A stretch of DNA of 64,000 nucleotides from an uncultured Eubacteriales bacterium (GCA_900540805.1 UQHL01000011.1:34618-98617), one strand, 5' to 3'. Positions 16,840 to 26,801 are shown, numbered from the stretch's first letter. A program made the numbers and translations. The notes: generated by a model from the sequence alone, not told the origin.

Positions 16840-19800
16840 TTATTTTTTACGTTTTTTGAGAAGGACTGCCGCCGCGCCGAGAGCCCCGACAAGCGGTAAA
16901 TTCAACGCACTGCCGCAGCCGGAAGGCTCGTCTTGCGACTCTTTCCCGCCCTGCGCGGCTTCGATCAGGCCGTCCAATGCGCCCTGTAAATTACGGGAAA
17001 CGATTTCCACCTGCTCCGCAGTGGGCGCGGCAAGCGCCGCCACCTTTTCCGCTTCCGCGACCGCCCTTTCGAGCGCGGCATAGGACTCCGCCGTATATGC
17101 GGTTTTGTCTGTCGCTTTTACCTTTGCGATCTCCCGGGCGAGAGCCGCCTTGTCGCCGAGGGCCACGAGCTTCTCCTCCGCCTCTTTAAGCGCCGTTAAA
17201 GCGTCGTCAATCGACCTTTGAGAGGCAATGTTGCTCGCGCATACCTCTTCCGCGGCGGCAAGCTTCTCCGCGTAATTCGCAAAAGAAACCGCCGTATATT
17301 TGTCCGCAGTATGCGCGGCTTTTCCGCTCTCTATCGCAGCGGCAAGCGCCGTCTTGTCCTGCCTGATATTGACCAGCGCGTCTATCGCGTCCTTGAGCTG
17401 GAAGCTGGCCACGCCAACGGAATTCTGCACCGCGAACGGGTCGTTGATGATCTCCAGCGCGACGGTGAGCTTCTGCGCCATTTCCGCCCAGCTTTCGGGG
17501 GTATAGTCCGATTCGTTGAGGCTCTCCGCCAGCTCGATATAGATACTGATGGCGTCGATATCTATGCCTGCGGACACCCATACGCGCGCAGCGCCCCGCA
17601 CCCCCAGGGCATTGGACATTCTGCCCAACCCCGACACGTCCGTTTCGGCCGTGAAATTATACCACCCCGCGGCCTTGCGGTCGTAATCCTCCGAAACCCA
17701 GTTCGTTACGGGCACTTTCACCGCCGCGCCGTTGATCGTGGCAAATTCCAGCGCAGCGGGCAGGCGCTTCAAGACCTCCTCTTGCTTTTCAAACAGCGGA
17801 ACGGCAACCTGCACCGTCTCCGTCTGATAGTCCAAAGCGTCCTCGTACTCCGTCACGCCGCAACCGTGCGTTTCGTCCAATTCCATGATCCAAAGATCCT
17901 TTACCGTGATGCCGATAGAGCCGGCGTGGACGGCGATATAGCCCGCTTCCATGTCCGCGCGGTCGTTCCTCACCGTAAACACGGGCGCGCCGTTGATGCT
18001 GACGGAAATGATATCGTTGACAGAAATAACCCGCATCACGAAATCCGTCGGGCTGAAGCCTATCGCCTGAACGTTGGTGGGGCCGAACTCCTGAGACCCA
18101 CCGTTCTGGCCGTCGTAGGCGCCTACCCTGCCCCCGTTTTCCACAAATACCACGTAGCCGTTGGAGCCGTTGAGACTGCCCGTATAAGTCGTCTTATACA
18201 GCTCGAAGCCGACGAGCCCCGCCGTGATCTCCTTCATGGAAAATCTGCCCTCGAGGACGAAATTTTTATACTTTTTATCCTTGAGCGCCAGCGCGCGCGA
18301 CCAGCCACCCGTTCCCTTTACGGCCAAAATGCCGTTCTCCAGCGTCCATTCGGAGCCGCCGAGCGCATTCCAGTCCTCCAGCCTCGCCTCTGCGCCGAGA
18401 AGGTTTTCCGCGCCTTCAAGCTCGGTTCCCGCAAAGGTGGTAAAGACGGAGATTTCCTGCCAGACGCTTTTGCCGTTGAAGCCGCCGCCACCGCGCCCGA
18501 CGTTATACGCGCGGATATAGCGGAAGGATTTAGGCCCGTAAGCAATGACCTGCCCCGCCCACATGGCGTCCTTGTACGCTTTGTCCGCGCCCGTCTCCCC
18601 CGTCACGTCCTGCATGGAACCGTCCGTATCGCTGTTGTAAAGGCTTTCCCACGTCTTAAAATCGGAAGATACCTGCACGATGACGTCCTCGAAGGGCCAA
18701 TCGTTCCAGAACGAAGTGACGACTTTATCCGACACATACTCTCCGCCGAGATCGACGACCGCCCAGCCCGTCTCCCCCGCTTCCTTGGTAAACACCTCGG
18801 TATAGGGATCGTGATAGCCGTCCGTCAACACGGCGCCCGTGGCGGATTCGCTTTTCTCGTCCCGCACGCCGATCTCCCTTTCAAAATTTCTGTCGTAGAA
18901 GGAAACGGGCTTGCCGAGAGCGACGTTTTCGCTGTTTTCCGTGATGAAGAAGTCCCTGTTGACCGAGCGGCTGACTTCGCCGTTTTTGAAGGAGACGGCG
19001 CGGAAGGGAATATATTCCCATTTACCCGTTTCCCCGAGGGTTATTTCGCCTTCGTAGAGATAGGTGCCCTCGCCCGGCTTGCCGTCCGCGCTCACTTCGG
19101 GATAGGAGCCGTCCAGCGTGTAGTACAGAGAAACGTTTTTCTGCCCCGTGCTGAGCCTGAGCGTCTGCGCGCCCGTGTACGTGCCCGACTCGAGGGAAAT
19201 TCTCGGGAGCTCCAGCCCCTCGTCTATGACGATTTCGTCTCCTTCGAGCTTATAAATCCTTACCTCGCCGGGGAGAAACTCGGCTGTAAATTCTCCGTCC
19301 GAGAGTTCCACTGGGGTTCTGGAAAGTTCGCCGAGCGTGTTTTCAAGGTCGGCATAATCGGGCAGCTTCTCCCTGTCGATGGTGTCGTCTATCTCCGTAA
19401 GCCCCGTTACCCCCGACTCCGAAGCCACGGTAAAAGCGGCCGTCCTGCTTTCGGACGTAGAGTTGTTCATGAGCATGATATACTTTTCGGAATCGTCCTT
19501 GGAGGTAAACAGGCTGACGATGAAGTTATCCGATTTGTTTTTCGGCTGAAGAAGAAAGTTTTTCGGAAGCAGTTCCACGCCCTCGGGAGTATTCGCGCCC
19601 GAATGATAGGCGTGCACGCAATCGATCCCCATGAGGAAATCGCCCAGCTGGCGTATCTGCCAGTTATAATAGACGGCGGGCTCGTACAGAGCGGTGCGGT
19701 TGCCCTCCTGGTCTATCACGTGATCCCGCATATCCTCGCCGCCGTCCTCGACGGAAACGCGGTCGGGGGAAGCCCAGCAGAAATGGGAGATGCTTTTGAA

Positions 19801-20598
19801 GCCGTAGGCGATAAAGGTGGAAAGGTTCCAACGAAATTCGTCCGCGTCCGGCTTTCTCATGCCTGCCCACCATCCCGACTGGGAAAATCCGCCCGTCTTC
19901 ATTCTGCCGTGCTCGAAGCCCGCGCGGCGAATGGTCTCCATGTCCGAGAAATACGAGCTTCTCACCGTCTCCGTACCCGTAAACGGATAGTGGTCGTAAT
20001 AGAGATACTCCATATTTTCCTGCCCCACCGTGTCTATCCAGTTGTTTACGTACTGTTCGTACGTGCCGCCGAGCGCCGTGGTGCCCGCGTAGTTGGGATA
20101 GAGATTGACGAACGGGGAGCGGGAAGGGTCCGCCTCCAGAAACTGATGAAAGAGCTCGCCCGTCGAAACGAACTGGGACGCGCTCGGCTCGTCCTTGACG
20201 TAGTAGCCGACGCAGTTTTTAAGGTCCTTCATAAGCTCCGCATCGTAATTGAACTGACCGTTGGCGGTGAAGAGATATTTCATGCCGTATTTCGCATACA
20301 TCTCTTCCGTGGAACGGTAATCGGCGGGCGAGTCTCCAAACCCCGAGGCATAGCCGGGGTGCCAGATGAAATTCATGCCCGCTTCGGCGAGTCCCTTGGT
20401 CTGCTCGTCGTAAGAATCGATGTCGAAATTGTAATACGCCTTCCAGGTAGAGAGTAAAAACTCGTCTATCGTATTTCTGGGCATAGGCTCTTCCTCCGTC
20501 TCTTCCGCGGCGGCCGTCATCAACCCGTATGCGCCCGTAATCGCCAAGGCCGAGACCATGAACGCCGCCACGGCGCGTTTTATTATTTTTCTCATCAT
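16840..20598 (-). CDS. multidomain secreted glycosidase-like protein with CBM-type, FIVAR and GCGS anchor modules
   Basis: Protein of 1252 residues with a signal peptide (cut near Ala-Ala-Ala-Glu). Residues about 40-400 form a TIM-barrel glycosidase-like domain with Gly-Tyr-Tyr-Val-Lys-Asp136-Glu-Pro, a DEP motif typical of GH42-like and DUF4434-like barrels. Next come a chitobiase C-terminal-like beta domain (about 465-550, TLDGSYP), an F5/8C or CBM32-like module (about 555-720), a LamG/3-keto-disaccharide-hydrolase-like module (about 745-905), an Ig-like domain (about 925-1010), three FIVAR helical repeats (about 1015-1214) and Gly-Cys1228-Gly-Ser with a hydrophobic stretch and basic end. 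It is the last gene of the large operon, with AAAGGAG upstream. Probably a surface-bound enzyme on a complex glycan; the activity is not assigned. Confidence 0.75.
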   Translation of the reverse strand: MMRKIIKRAVAAFMVSALAITGAYGLMTAAAEETEEEPMPRNTIDEFLLSTWKAYYNFDIDSYDEQTKGLAEAGMNFIWHPGYASGFGDSPADYRSTEEMYAKYGMKYLFTANGQFNYDAELMKDLKNCVGYYVKDEPSASQFVSTGELFHQFLEADPSRSPFVNLYPNYAGTTALGGTYEQYVNNWIDTVGQENMEYLYYDHYPFTGTETVRSSYFSDMETIRRAGFEHGRMKTGGFSQSGWWAGMRKPDADEFRWNLSTFIAYGFKSISHFCWASPDRVSVEDGGEDMRDHVIDQEGNRTALYEPAVYYNWQIRQLGDFLMGIDCVHAYHSGANTPEGVELLPKNFLLQPKNKSDNFIVSLFTSKDDSEKYIMLMNNSTSESRTAAFTVASESGVTGLTEIDDTIDREKLPDYADLENTLGELSRTPVELSDGEFTAEFLPGEVRIYKLEGDEIVIDEGLELPRISLESGTYTGAQTLRLSTGQKNVSLYYTLDGSYPEVSADGKPGEGTYLYEGEITLGETGKWEYIPFRAVSFKNGEVSRSVNRDFFITENSENVALGKPVSFYDRNFEREIGVRDEKSESATGAVLTDGYHDPYTEVFTKEAGETGWAVVDLGGEYVSDKVVTSFWNDWPFEDVIVQVSSDFKTWESLYNSDTDGSMQDVTGETGADKAYKDAMWAGQVIAYGPKSFRYIRAYNVGRGGGGFNGKSVWQEISVFTTFAGTELEGAENLLGAEARLEDWNALGGSEWTLENGILAVKGTGGWSRALALKDKKYKNFVLEGRFSMKEITAGLVGFELYKTTYTGSLNGSNGYVVFVENGGRVGAYDGQNGGSQEFGPTNVQAIGFSPTDFVMRVISVNDIISVSINGAPVFTVRNDRADMEAGYIAVHAGSIGITVKDLWIMELDETHGCGVTEYEDALDYQTETVQVAVPLFEKQEEVLKRLPAALEFATINGAAVKVPVTNWVSEDYDRKAAGWYNFTAETDVSGLGRMSNALGVRGAARVWVSAGIDIDAISIYIELAESLNESDYTPESWAEMAQKLTVALEIINDPFAVQNSVGVASFQLKDAIDALVNIRQDKTALAAAIESGKAAHTADKYTAVSFANYAEKLAAAEEVCASNIASQRSIDDALTALKEAEEKLVALGDKAALAREIAKVKATDKTAYTAESYAALERAVAEAEKVAALAAPTAEQVEIVSRNLQGALDGLIEAAQGGKESQDEPSGCGSALNLPLVGALGAAAVLLKKRKK

Positions 20599-20617
20599 TC
20601 ATTTCTCCTTTAAGAGA

Positions 20618-20649
20618 TCGTCGGGCCGCTCGTCCGAGCGTCCCGACGA
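20618..20649 (-). other. intercistronic hairpin in the large carbohydrate operon
   Basis: TCGTCGGG (20618-20625) pairs with CCCGACGA (20642-20649), and CGCTCG/CGAGCG pairs inside, giving one near-continuous GC-rich stem. It ends about 13 bases before the ribosome site of the 1252-residue protein. No T-run follows, so mRNA stabilisation or partial attenuation is likelier than full termination. Confidence 0.6.
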
Positions 20650-20667
20650 GATTTTGTTATCGGTTAT

Positions 20668-23600
20668 TTATCTCTGCTTCTTTTTGAGAAGGATCGCGCA
20701 GCCCGCAAGGAGCGCGATTGCGCCCGAAAATCCTGCCACGCTGCCGCAGCCGCTCTCTTTTTCGGAATTGGAATCGGCTTTGCTGTCGGCGTCGCTGTCG
20801 GAGGTAATCGGGGGGACGGGCGTTTTTTCTTCCAGCCCCTCGACAGCCGCGTTCACCGCGCCGACCGCGGCAGTAATCTCGTCCGCCGTGGCATTCGCTT
20901 TCGCAAGCACAAGCTCGGCTTCCGATAAAGCGGTTTTAAGCGCCGAATAGGAAAGCTCGGTGTAGCCTTCTTTTTCGTACTCCTTCGCCTCGGCGACGGC
21001 TTCCTTCAGGGCAACGAGGGAAACGAGCGCTCCCTTCTTCTCTTCGAGAGCCGCCTTGGCCGCGTCGTATATGCTCTGCACGTCCTTCGTTGCCGCGACC
21101 GCTTCCGCGTTCGCTATTTCCGCGGTCAGCGCGTCAAAGCCGTTCTTCACGTAGTCCGCCGCACTGAAAGCCTTCACCTCCGCGATCAGCGCCTTGAGCG
21201 CCGCGGGATCGCCGAACGCGACAAGTCCCTCCACCGCCGTTTCCAGAGCCGTTTTCGCCCCGTCCGCGTCCGTTTTGGAAATTTCCGCCTTCGCAAGAAG
21301 CTCCTCCGCTTCCGCGAGCGCGTCTTCAAGCGCCGCAAAGGAGGCGGCCGTATAGTTCTCTCCGTCGTAAGCCGCGGCCTTGACCTCCGCGACCAACCCT
21401 TCGAGAGCGGTCGTGTCCGCCTTTTCTTCCAGCGCCTCCAGCGCTTCCGTCAAAGCCTTGAGGGCGTCCGCCGCCTCCTTTTCGGAAGCCTGCGCGTCTG
21501 CATATACGTCTTCGGCGGCCCCGAGCGCCTCGCCGAGCGCCGTTACGCCGGCAGAGAGATACTCCTCTCCGTCTATCGCCTTCGCTTCGTCGATCTTCGC
21601 CTTCAAAGCCGTCTTATCCTTTGCGAGGGCAACAAGCTTATTTATCGCGTCCTCCAGCGCCTTTGCGCAGGAATCCGCTTCCGCCTGAGTCACCTTTCCG
21701 TTATCGGCCGCGGACCGCGCCACGGCGAGAGCCTCGCTTACCGCCCCGAAGGAAGCCGCGGTATAGTCGTCTTCGACGAGAGCTTCCGCCTTCGTGATGG
21801 CCGCGTTGAGCGCCGTTTTATCCGCCGCGGGAAGAACGGTGACCGTAACGGTCGTTTCCTCCAGCACGCCGAACAGGTCTATGGTATTCGCGGGCAGGGC
21901 TGCGCCGAGCGCAAAGGTATAGTCGCCTGCCGCCGCGCCGTCGTAATTTTCGCAGCTCCAGCTTGCCGCAACGCTGACTTCGCCCGAGGTGGTGACGAGG
22001 GTCACGTTTTCGGGAAGGAGCGCAACGGCTTCCTCTTTCGTAGTGGCGGCGGGAACTTCGACGCCGTCAAGGTCTGCCTTTACGGCCGTCACCGCGCGTT
22101 CGGTCTCCACATCTGCGGGAACCTTCGCGCCGCCGTAAATTTCGATTTCGCTGAAATTTGTATTGGAATCCGCGCCGCCGTTGCCCAAGTTTGTATTTGT
22201 AAGACGCACGTACCTCGCAGAGACGTTGCAGGCGAAGACGTTGCCATCAACGGGTTTGGAATCCACGCCGTGCGCCCCGTTCCAGCCCGTCTGCGCTCTC
22301 GTCTCCTCCGAACAGCCCGTGCTGCCTCCGTCATATACAACTGTTTCGCCCTCTTTCAAGGTTTCCGTTACGCTGAAAATCGTCGTCACGCCCTCTTTGA
22401 ACAAGGGATCGTTAGAAGCTTGGATAACAACGTTCTGGAAGCACCATGCCGAAAGGAAATAAACCTTGATTTCGGAAATTTCGACGACGTTTCCGAGATC
22501 GACAAACGCCCAGCCCATGGTGTTTCCTGCCGTCGCGTTGGTATTGTGATCCCAGTTGGTCGTTCCGTCCGTCATCACCTGACCTTTGGCGGAAAGCTCA
22601 TAGCACCCCGTTTTGTTTATCCCGTTTCCGTCGGGGAAATAATCGTACATGGGAAGGACTTCGTTCATATCCGACAGCTTGCGGAAAGTAACTTCCCTGC
22701 CGAGCGCCTGATTTTTATAGGCGCCCTGCACTATTTTATACTGATAGTCGGCGGGGCGGCTCTTTTCGCCGTTGACTACGGTTATTGCGCGAAGCGCGAC
22801 CGCGCCCTCCTTATCGGAGAAGTCGATAGGTCCCTCGTAGAGCGTCGATTTTTCGGTGGGATAGCTGCCGTCGAGGGTGTAGTAAATTTTCGCGCCCTCG
22901 TACAGGGCGGACGCGGAAAGGGTTACGCTCTCCAGGCTTTCGTATGTACCCGCGGCAACCGAAGCCTTGGGCGCTATAATGCCCTCGGTCTGCGCATATA
23001 CCTCGATTTCCGTAAAATTGGTGTTGGAGTCCGCGCCGCCGTTCCCCGCGTTGGTATTCGTAAGGCGGACGTATCTCGCCGTCACGTCGCAAGGAAAAAC
23101 GTTTCCGTTTTCGCGGGGCGCCATGTCCATATACGAATCTACTCCCGCGGCGCCGTTCCAGCCCGTCAGGTCCTTCGTTTCCGGGTTACAGCCGATTTTT
23201 TCGCCCGCATACACCGTCGTCTCTCCCACGGTCAAACTATTCGTACTGCTGAACACCGTCGTCACGCCTTCCGTAAACGAGGGATCGTCGGACGCCTGAA
23301 TGATGACGTCGGAGAATACCCATTTGGACAGGAAGGTCACTTTGAAGCTCGAAATGTCATAGACCTGCCCGAGGTCGATAAACGCCCAGCCCACGGTGTT
23401 TCCCGCCGTCGCGTTGACAAAACCGTGACCCATCCAATTTTTGTTTTGTCCGTCCGTCATAACGTTGCCGACGGAAGCATAGCAGCCCGTTCCGTCTATG
23501 CCGCCGTTATCGGGGAAATAGTCGTACATGGGAAGCTCTGCGCTCATGTCCGTCAGACTGCGGAAGCTCGCTTGTTTGCCGCAGGCGACGTTTTCCGTCT

Positions 23601-23730
23601 TGGCCGCCGCGGGGACCTTGCTTCCCGCATGCTCCTGTGTTTCCGCAAAGGCGATACCGCCGCCCAGCGCGCCCGCGCCAAAGAGCGCGGCCAGCCCCGC
23701 GGAAACGAGTGACTTGAATACGTTTTTCAT
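20668..23730 (-). CDS. secreted carbohydrate-binding scaffold with two discoidin-like modules, five FIVAR repeats and GCGS anchor
   Basis: Protein of 1020 residues with a signal peptide ending at Ala-Phe-Ala. Two closely related F5/8C (CBM32-like) modules, about residues 45-250 and 340-545, share MYDYFPD, GWNGA and ARYVRLTNTN segments. They flank a chitobiase C-terminal-like domain (about 255-335). An Ig-like domain (about 550-640) and five FIVAR helical repeats (about 645-985) follow, then a Ser/Asp linker and Gly-Cys995-Gly-Ser with a membrane segment and basic end. No catalytic domain is visible. The FIVAR part probably forms a stalk that holds the binding modules away from the cell. It neighbours the 1252-residue protein, with which it shares domain types. 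Confidence 0.78.
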   Translation of the reverse strand: MKNVFKSLVSAGLAALFGAGALGGGIAFAETQEHAGSKVPAAAKTENVACGKQASFRSLTDMSAELPMYDYFPDNGGIDGTGCYASVGNVMTDGQNKNWMGHGFVNATAGNTVGWAFIDLGQVYDISSFKVTFLSKWVFSDVIIQASDDPSFTEGVTTVFSSTNSLTVGETTVYAGEKIGCNPETKDLTGWNGAAGVDSYMDMAPRENGNVFPCDVTARYVRLTNTNAGNGGADSNTNFTEIEVYAQTEGIIAPKASVAAGTYESLESVTLSASALYEGAKIYYTLDGSYPTEKSTLYEGPIDFSDKEGAVALRAITVVNGEKSRPADYQYKIVQGAYKNQALGREVTFRKLSDMNEVLPMYDYFPDGNGINKTGCYELSAKGQVMTDGTTNWDHNTNATAGNTMGWAFVDLGNVVEISEIKVYFLSAWCFQNVVIQASNDPLFKEGVTTIFSVTETLKEGETVVYDGGSTGCSEETRAQTGWNGAHGVDSKPVDGNVFACNVSARYVRLTNTNLGNGGADSNTNFSEIEIYGGAKVPADVETERAVTAVKADLDGVEVPAATTKEEAVALLPENVTLVTTSGEVSVAASWSCENYDGAAAGDYTFALGAALPANTIDLFGVLEETTVTVTVLPAADKTALNAAITKAEALVEDDYTAASFGAVSEALAVARSAADNGKVTQAEADSCAKALEDAINKLVALAKDKTALKAKIDEAKAIDGEEYLSAGVTALGEALGAAEDVYADAQASEKEAADALKALTEALEALEEKADTTALEGLVAEVKAAAYDGENYTAASFAALEDALAEAEELLAKAEISKTDADGAKTALETAVEGLVAFGDPAALKALIAEVKAFSAADYVKNGFDALTAEIANAEAVAATKDVQSIYDAAKAALEEKKGALVSLVALKEAVAEAKEYEKEGYTELSYSALKTALSEAELVLAKANATADEITAAVGAVNAAVEGLEEKTPVPPITSDSDADSKADSNSEKESGCGSVAGFSGAIALLAGCAILLKKKQR

Positions 23731-23750
23731 AATTTTCCTCCAAGGAGTTT

Positions 23751-25997
23751 TTAGTTTTTAACGAGTGTCAGATTATCGACGGTGATATCGCACGCCATCC
23801 ACACGTCGAAAGTCAGGGTGGTGCAGTCCGCCGTAGGCACAAAGCTGAACGAGATGTGATAGAACCCGTCCTCCCCCTTTGCGGGAACGTTGGACGCGGT
23901 GCCGAGCTGCTGCGTTTCGTTCGCCACCATTACCCCGCCCTTGCCGTCGTCGGAAAGACGGATATAGGTAACGTCCTTGCCCGACCCGAAGGTGACGGGC
24001 ATAAAGCAGCTGTTGCCCGCGATGACGAAATTGGTAAAATCTATATCATTGATTTCGAGGTCAAACTCGAAGGTGTAAGAGACGCCCGCCTCAAAGGTCA
24101 GCGGATAAAACACGCCGCCCAGGGTCAAAAAGCTGGCCGTACCCGTATTGACGAGGTTATACCCATTTCCGTCCTTCCCCGCCGTCTCCTTCGTCGCAAA
24201 GCCGATCCCGAACCCCTTTTCGGGAACGCCGCGTCCGTCGAAATCGACGAGAAACACCTTATTCGAGGTGACGGCAAAGCCGAGCTTGGCTTCCGCCGAA
24301 AACTCCAGCTCTATCCTTTCGGAAAGGACGATTTTTTCGAGATATGTGCTTTTCAAAGTAAGCTTATCGCCCGACACCTCGTAATCAGCCGCCGAAAGGA
24401 CGCCCTTCGAATCGGAAACCTTCGCCGATTTGAGATCGAAGCCGGAAGCCGTAACCGTAAACTCCAGATCTTTGCCGTCAAGGGCGTAGTTGAAGGCTTC
24501 GCCGTTTACGGAAAGGTTATATTTATTTACGTTTATCGTCACGTTTTGCCGACCGTGGGAAGTATAAACCGTAAGCACGTTTTTCGAGCCCGCCGCAAGA
24601 GAGGCAATAAATCCTCCCTTAAGGGTGAATATTCCCTCCTGCGCCGACCAGCCTTCCGAAGAGAGGGCCGCACCGCCAAGCGAGGCGCCGAGCACGCTGA
24701 CGTCGCCGAAGTCAAAAACCATGTCTGCGTCATAGCCGAGGGGAACGTTCTTTTCCGTCTCTGCGAGAATGGTCATAGAACCCGTCTTGGGCGCGATCTG
24801 GAGATTGTCGATGAGGAAGGTGGATTTCATCCATACGGGAAGCTCGAAGGAGGCATAGGAACCGTCGTAGGCAAATTCCGCACAGAAGCGCACGGCTCCC
24901 CCTATTTCTTCCAGCGAATACGCAAGGCACTTATTTTCGGCAGTGAAATATAACCCGTCCGTTTCATTATAGCGGATAAAGCCGATATCCCCCTTACCGC
25001 CCGCCGCCGTGACGAAATATATGGGCATCAAAAGATCCGACACGCTGCTGGTGCCCGCGGTGATGGACTCTATCTCCATTTCGAAGGAAAGCGCGTAAGT
25101 AATGCCCGTCTTGAAATTGTATGCGACGTTCCCCGCGCCGATATTGAGGAGAGTGCCCGATTTCGCGTTTTCGACGCGAAGGGAAGCGCCGTCGATCCCG
25201 TTTGCCTCCGTCGAGATCTTCAGATCCTGTCCGAAGCCGTTTGTCTCGTGAGAGAAGGCGTCCGCGTCGAAGCGGAGAAGGTCGGCGGGCTCCATGCCCT
25301 TGACGACGACGCAGTTTTCGTACTTTCCGCCGTTATCGAAGATGCGGATATCATAGACCCCGTCTGAAAGCGGCTCGAGGTAGGCCTTTTTGAAAGTGAG
25401 CGCGCCGTCCGCGTAAGTCCACGCCTCCGCGCCGACCTCCGCGCCCGCAACGGTTACCCTGGCGGGCTGATTGCCGCCTAAATCCACGGAAAAGCTCACG
25501 TTGGAAACGGAATATTTTTTCACTCGTTGGGTATCCGTGAAATTGATTCCCGAAAAGTTGACCGTGACGGTGAACTTCGCCTCGCCCCCGTCCGTGACGA
25601 GGGTGAACTCGTGAACTCCCGAGGTCAGGGTTTTGAGATACCCTCCCTTCAGGATAAGCCTGCTCGCCTGCCGTTCGTAAGCGGAAGACTCCACCTCCCG
25701 TCCGTCCGAAAGGAGCTTTGAAAAAGTCCCCTTATTATATCCGACCGTGAAAGTAAGATCCGCCGTATCGCCGCCGACGTCCGCCGTCGCGGCCGCAGGG
25801 GTTACCGTCGGAACGCCGGGCGTCTCGTCGGGCGCGGAAGAGTTTCCGCCCGAAACGGAATCGGAAGAGGACGTCGCGGGAGGCAGGGGATCGCTTCCGC
25901 TGCCGCTCGAGGGGAGCTGCTCGCCGCACGAGCCCGCAAACGCGAGCATGAGGCATACTGCGGCGACAAAGAAACCTTTTGCTTTCTTTACTTTCAT
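23751..25997 (-). CDS. lipoprotein with duplicated X2-X2-beta-sandwich units
   Basis: Protein of 748 residues with a lipoprotein signal (Ala-Gly-Ser-Cys24) and a Ser/Pro-rich linker to about residue 65. Four X2-like modules (CBM_X2 type, with the pattern of a strand, LTLK..YL, then a hairpin) lie near 80-146, 158-233, 424-491 and 500-580. Each pair is followed by a beta-sandwich module (about 240-402 and 583-748) that ends in an Asp-Asn-Leu strand. The whole is therefore an internal duplication. No catalytic residues are recognised; glycan binding at the membrane surface is the likely role. It lies 20 bases before the discoidin-FIVAR gene in the same operon. Confidence 0.68.
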   Translation of the reverse strand: MKVKKAKGFFVAAVCLMLAFAGSCGEQLPSSGSGSDPLPPATSSSDSVSGGNSSAPDETPGVPTVTPAAATADVGGDTADLTFTVGYNKGTFSKLLSDGREVESSAYERQASRLILKGGYLKTLTSGVHEFTLVTDGGEAKFTVTVNFSGINFTDTQRVKKYSVSNVSFSVDLGGNQPARVTVAGAEVGAEAWTYADGALTFKKAYLEPLSDGVYDIRIFDNGGKYENCVVVKGMEPADLLRFDADAFSHETNGFGQDLKISTEANGIDGASLRVENAKSGTLLNIGAGNVAYNFKTGITYALSFEMEIESITAGTSSVSDLLMPIYFVTAAGGKGDIGFIRYNETDGLYFTAENKCLAYSLEEIGGAVRFCAEFAYDGSYASFELPVWMKSTFLIDNLQIAPKTGSMTILAETEKNVPLGYDADMVFDFGDVSVLGASLGGAALSSEGWSAQEGIFTLKGGFIASLAAGSKNVLTVYTSHGRQNVTINVNKYNLSVNGEAFNYALDGKDLEFTVTASGFDLKSAKVSDSKGVLSAADYEVSGDKLTLKSTYLEKIVLSERIELEFSAEAKLGFAVTSNKVFLVDFDGRGVPEKGFGIGFATKETAGKDGNGYNLVNTGTASFLTLGGVFYPLTFEAGVSYTFEFDLEINDIDFTNFVIAGNSCFMPVTFGSGKDVTYIRLSDDGKGGVMVANETQQLGTASNVPAKGEDGFYHISFSFVPTADCTTLTFDVWMACDITVDNLTLVKN

Positions 25998-26017
25998 TCG
26001 TCTGTCTCCTTACAAAT

Positions 26018-26797
26018 TTATTTGATGAGTTCGTCCAAGGGGGTGCCCTCGTCCGCGCGGTGATAGAGGTTTTCTTCATTTTTCACCTCCGAAGCGGAGG
26101 AGAGGTCGCGTATTTTGAAGTTATCGAAGGAGCAATCGTTATTTACCGATTGCAGGGAAACGTAGCCCTTCACATAGTCGGTAGAGAGCACGGAGGAGGA
26201 AAGCACCTCCGTGCCGTCCAGATAAACGGTGAGCACGGTGCCCAGCGCCACAATGCGCAGGTTGTGCCATACCGAGGGATAATAAGAGGAAGCGTCGGGC
26301 GTATCCTTTTCCACGATGCCGCCCGAGATGGGACCCCAGAGCGTGACTTTGCCGTTCTGCTGCATAAACACGCCCGTACCGCCGCCCTCGGTGGTATAAT
26401 ATTTCCCGGGGATCTGCTGGCGCACGCCGACGACGGGCCAGTAGGAGGTAGTCGTACCGCAGCGGATATCCACGCTGAGCTCGAAATCGCTATATACGTT
26501 GCCCGTGTAGGTCATGATGGCGATGTTTCGGGTGTCTCCCGCCGCGTCGATATTGCCGACCCGCTTCGCCGCGCCGTCCTCCAATTTCCAGCTGTAATCA
26601 AACTTGTCGCCGCGGCGCTCGTTTTGCGTGGAAACGAAGTGGAAAACGAAATTTTCCTCCACCTCCTCCACGCTGTCGAAATTTATTTCGTTATCCCATT
26701 TGCTTTCTTCCGCCGTTACGCACGGCGCCTTGGCGGCGCAGGGAAGCAGCAGCAGCGCGGAAAGCGCCGCGCAGATCACGGAACGCAATTTTTTCAT
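26018..26797 (-). CDS. secreted single-domain concanavalin/LamG-like protein
   Basis: Protein of 259 residues with a signal peptide (cut near Ala-Lys-Ala or Val-Thr-Ala). The mature part is one beta-sandwich of the LamG/3-keto-disaccharide-hydrolase-like type: FELSVDIR, VFMQQNGKVTLWG, WHNLRIVALG.VLTVYLDGTEV and FDNFKIRDL strands are in the usual order. No catalytic residues could be assigned. It is only five bases from the upstream glycosidase gene, which suggests they work together. Likely a soluble or loosely bound glycan-binding protein. Confidence 0.6.
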   Translation of the reverse strand: MKKLRSVICAALSALLLLPCAAKAPCVTAEESKWDNEINFDSVEEVEENFVFHFVSTQNERRGDKFDYSWKLEDGAAKRVGNIDAAGDTRNIAIMTYTGNVYSDFELSVDIRCGTTTSYWPVVGVRQQIPGKYYTTEGGGTGVFMQQNGKVTLWGPISGGIVEKDTPDASSYYPSVWHNLRIVALGTVLTVYLDGTEVLSSSVLSTDYVKGYVSLQSVNNDCSFDNFKIRDLSSASEVKNEENLYHRADEGTPLDELIK

Positions 26798-26801
26798 TCT
26801 A

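Noticed and set aside
17218..20457. 1079-codon plus-strand open frame opposite the 1252-residue surface protein
   Set aside because: It is antisense to a protein with clear signal peptide, modules and ribosome site; its translation has no domains and reflects GC-rich codon use.
20668..23730. FIVAR-encoding DNA as a possible repeat array or CRISPR
   Set aside because: The repeats are diverged protein-level helical repeats in one open frame, not identical DNA repeats with spacers.
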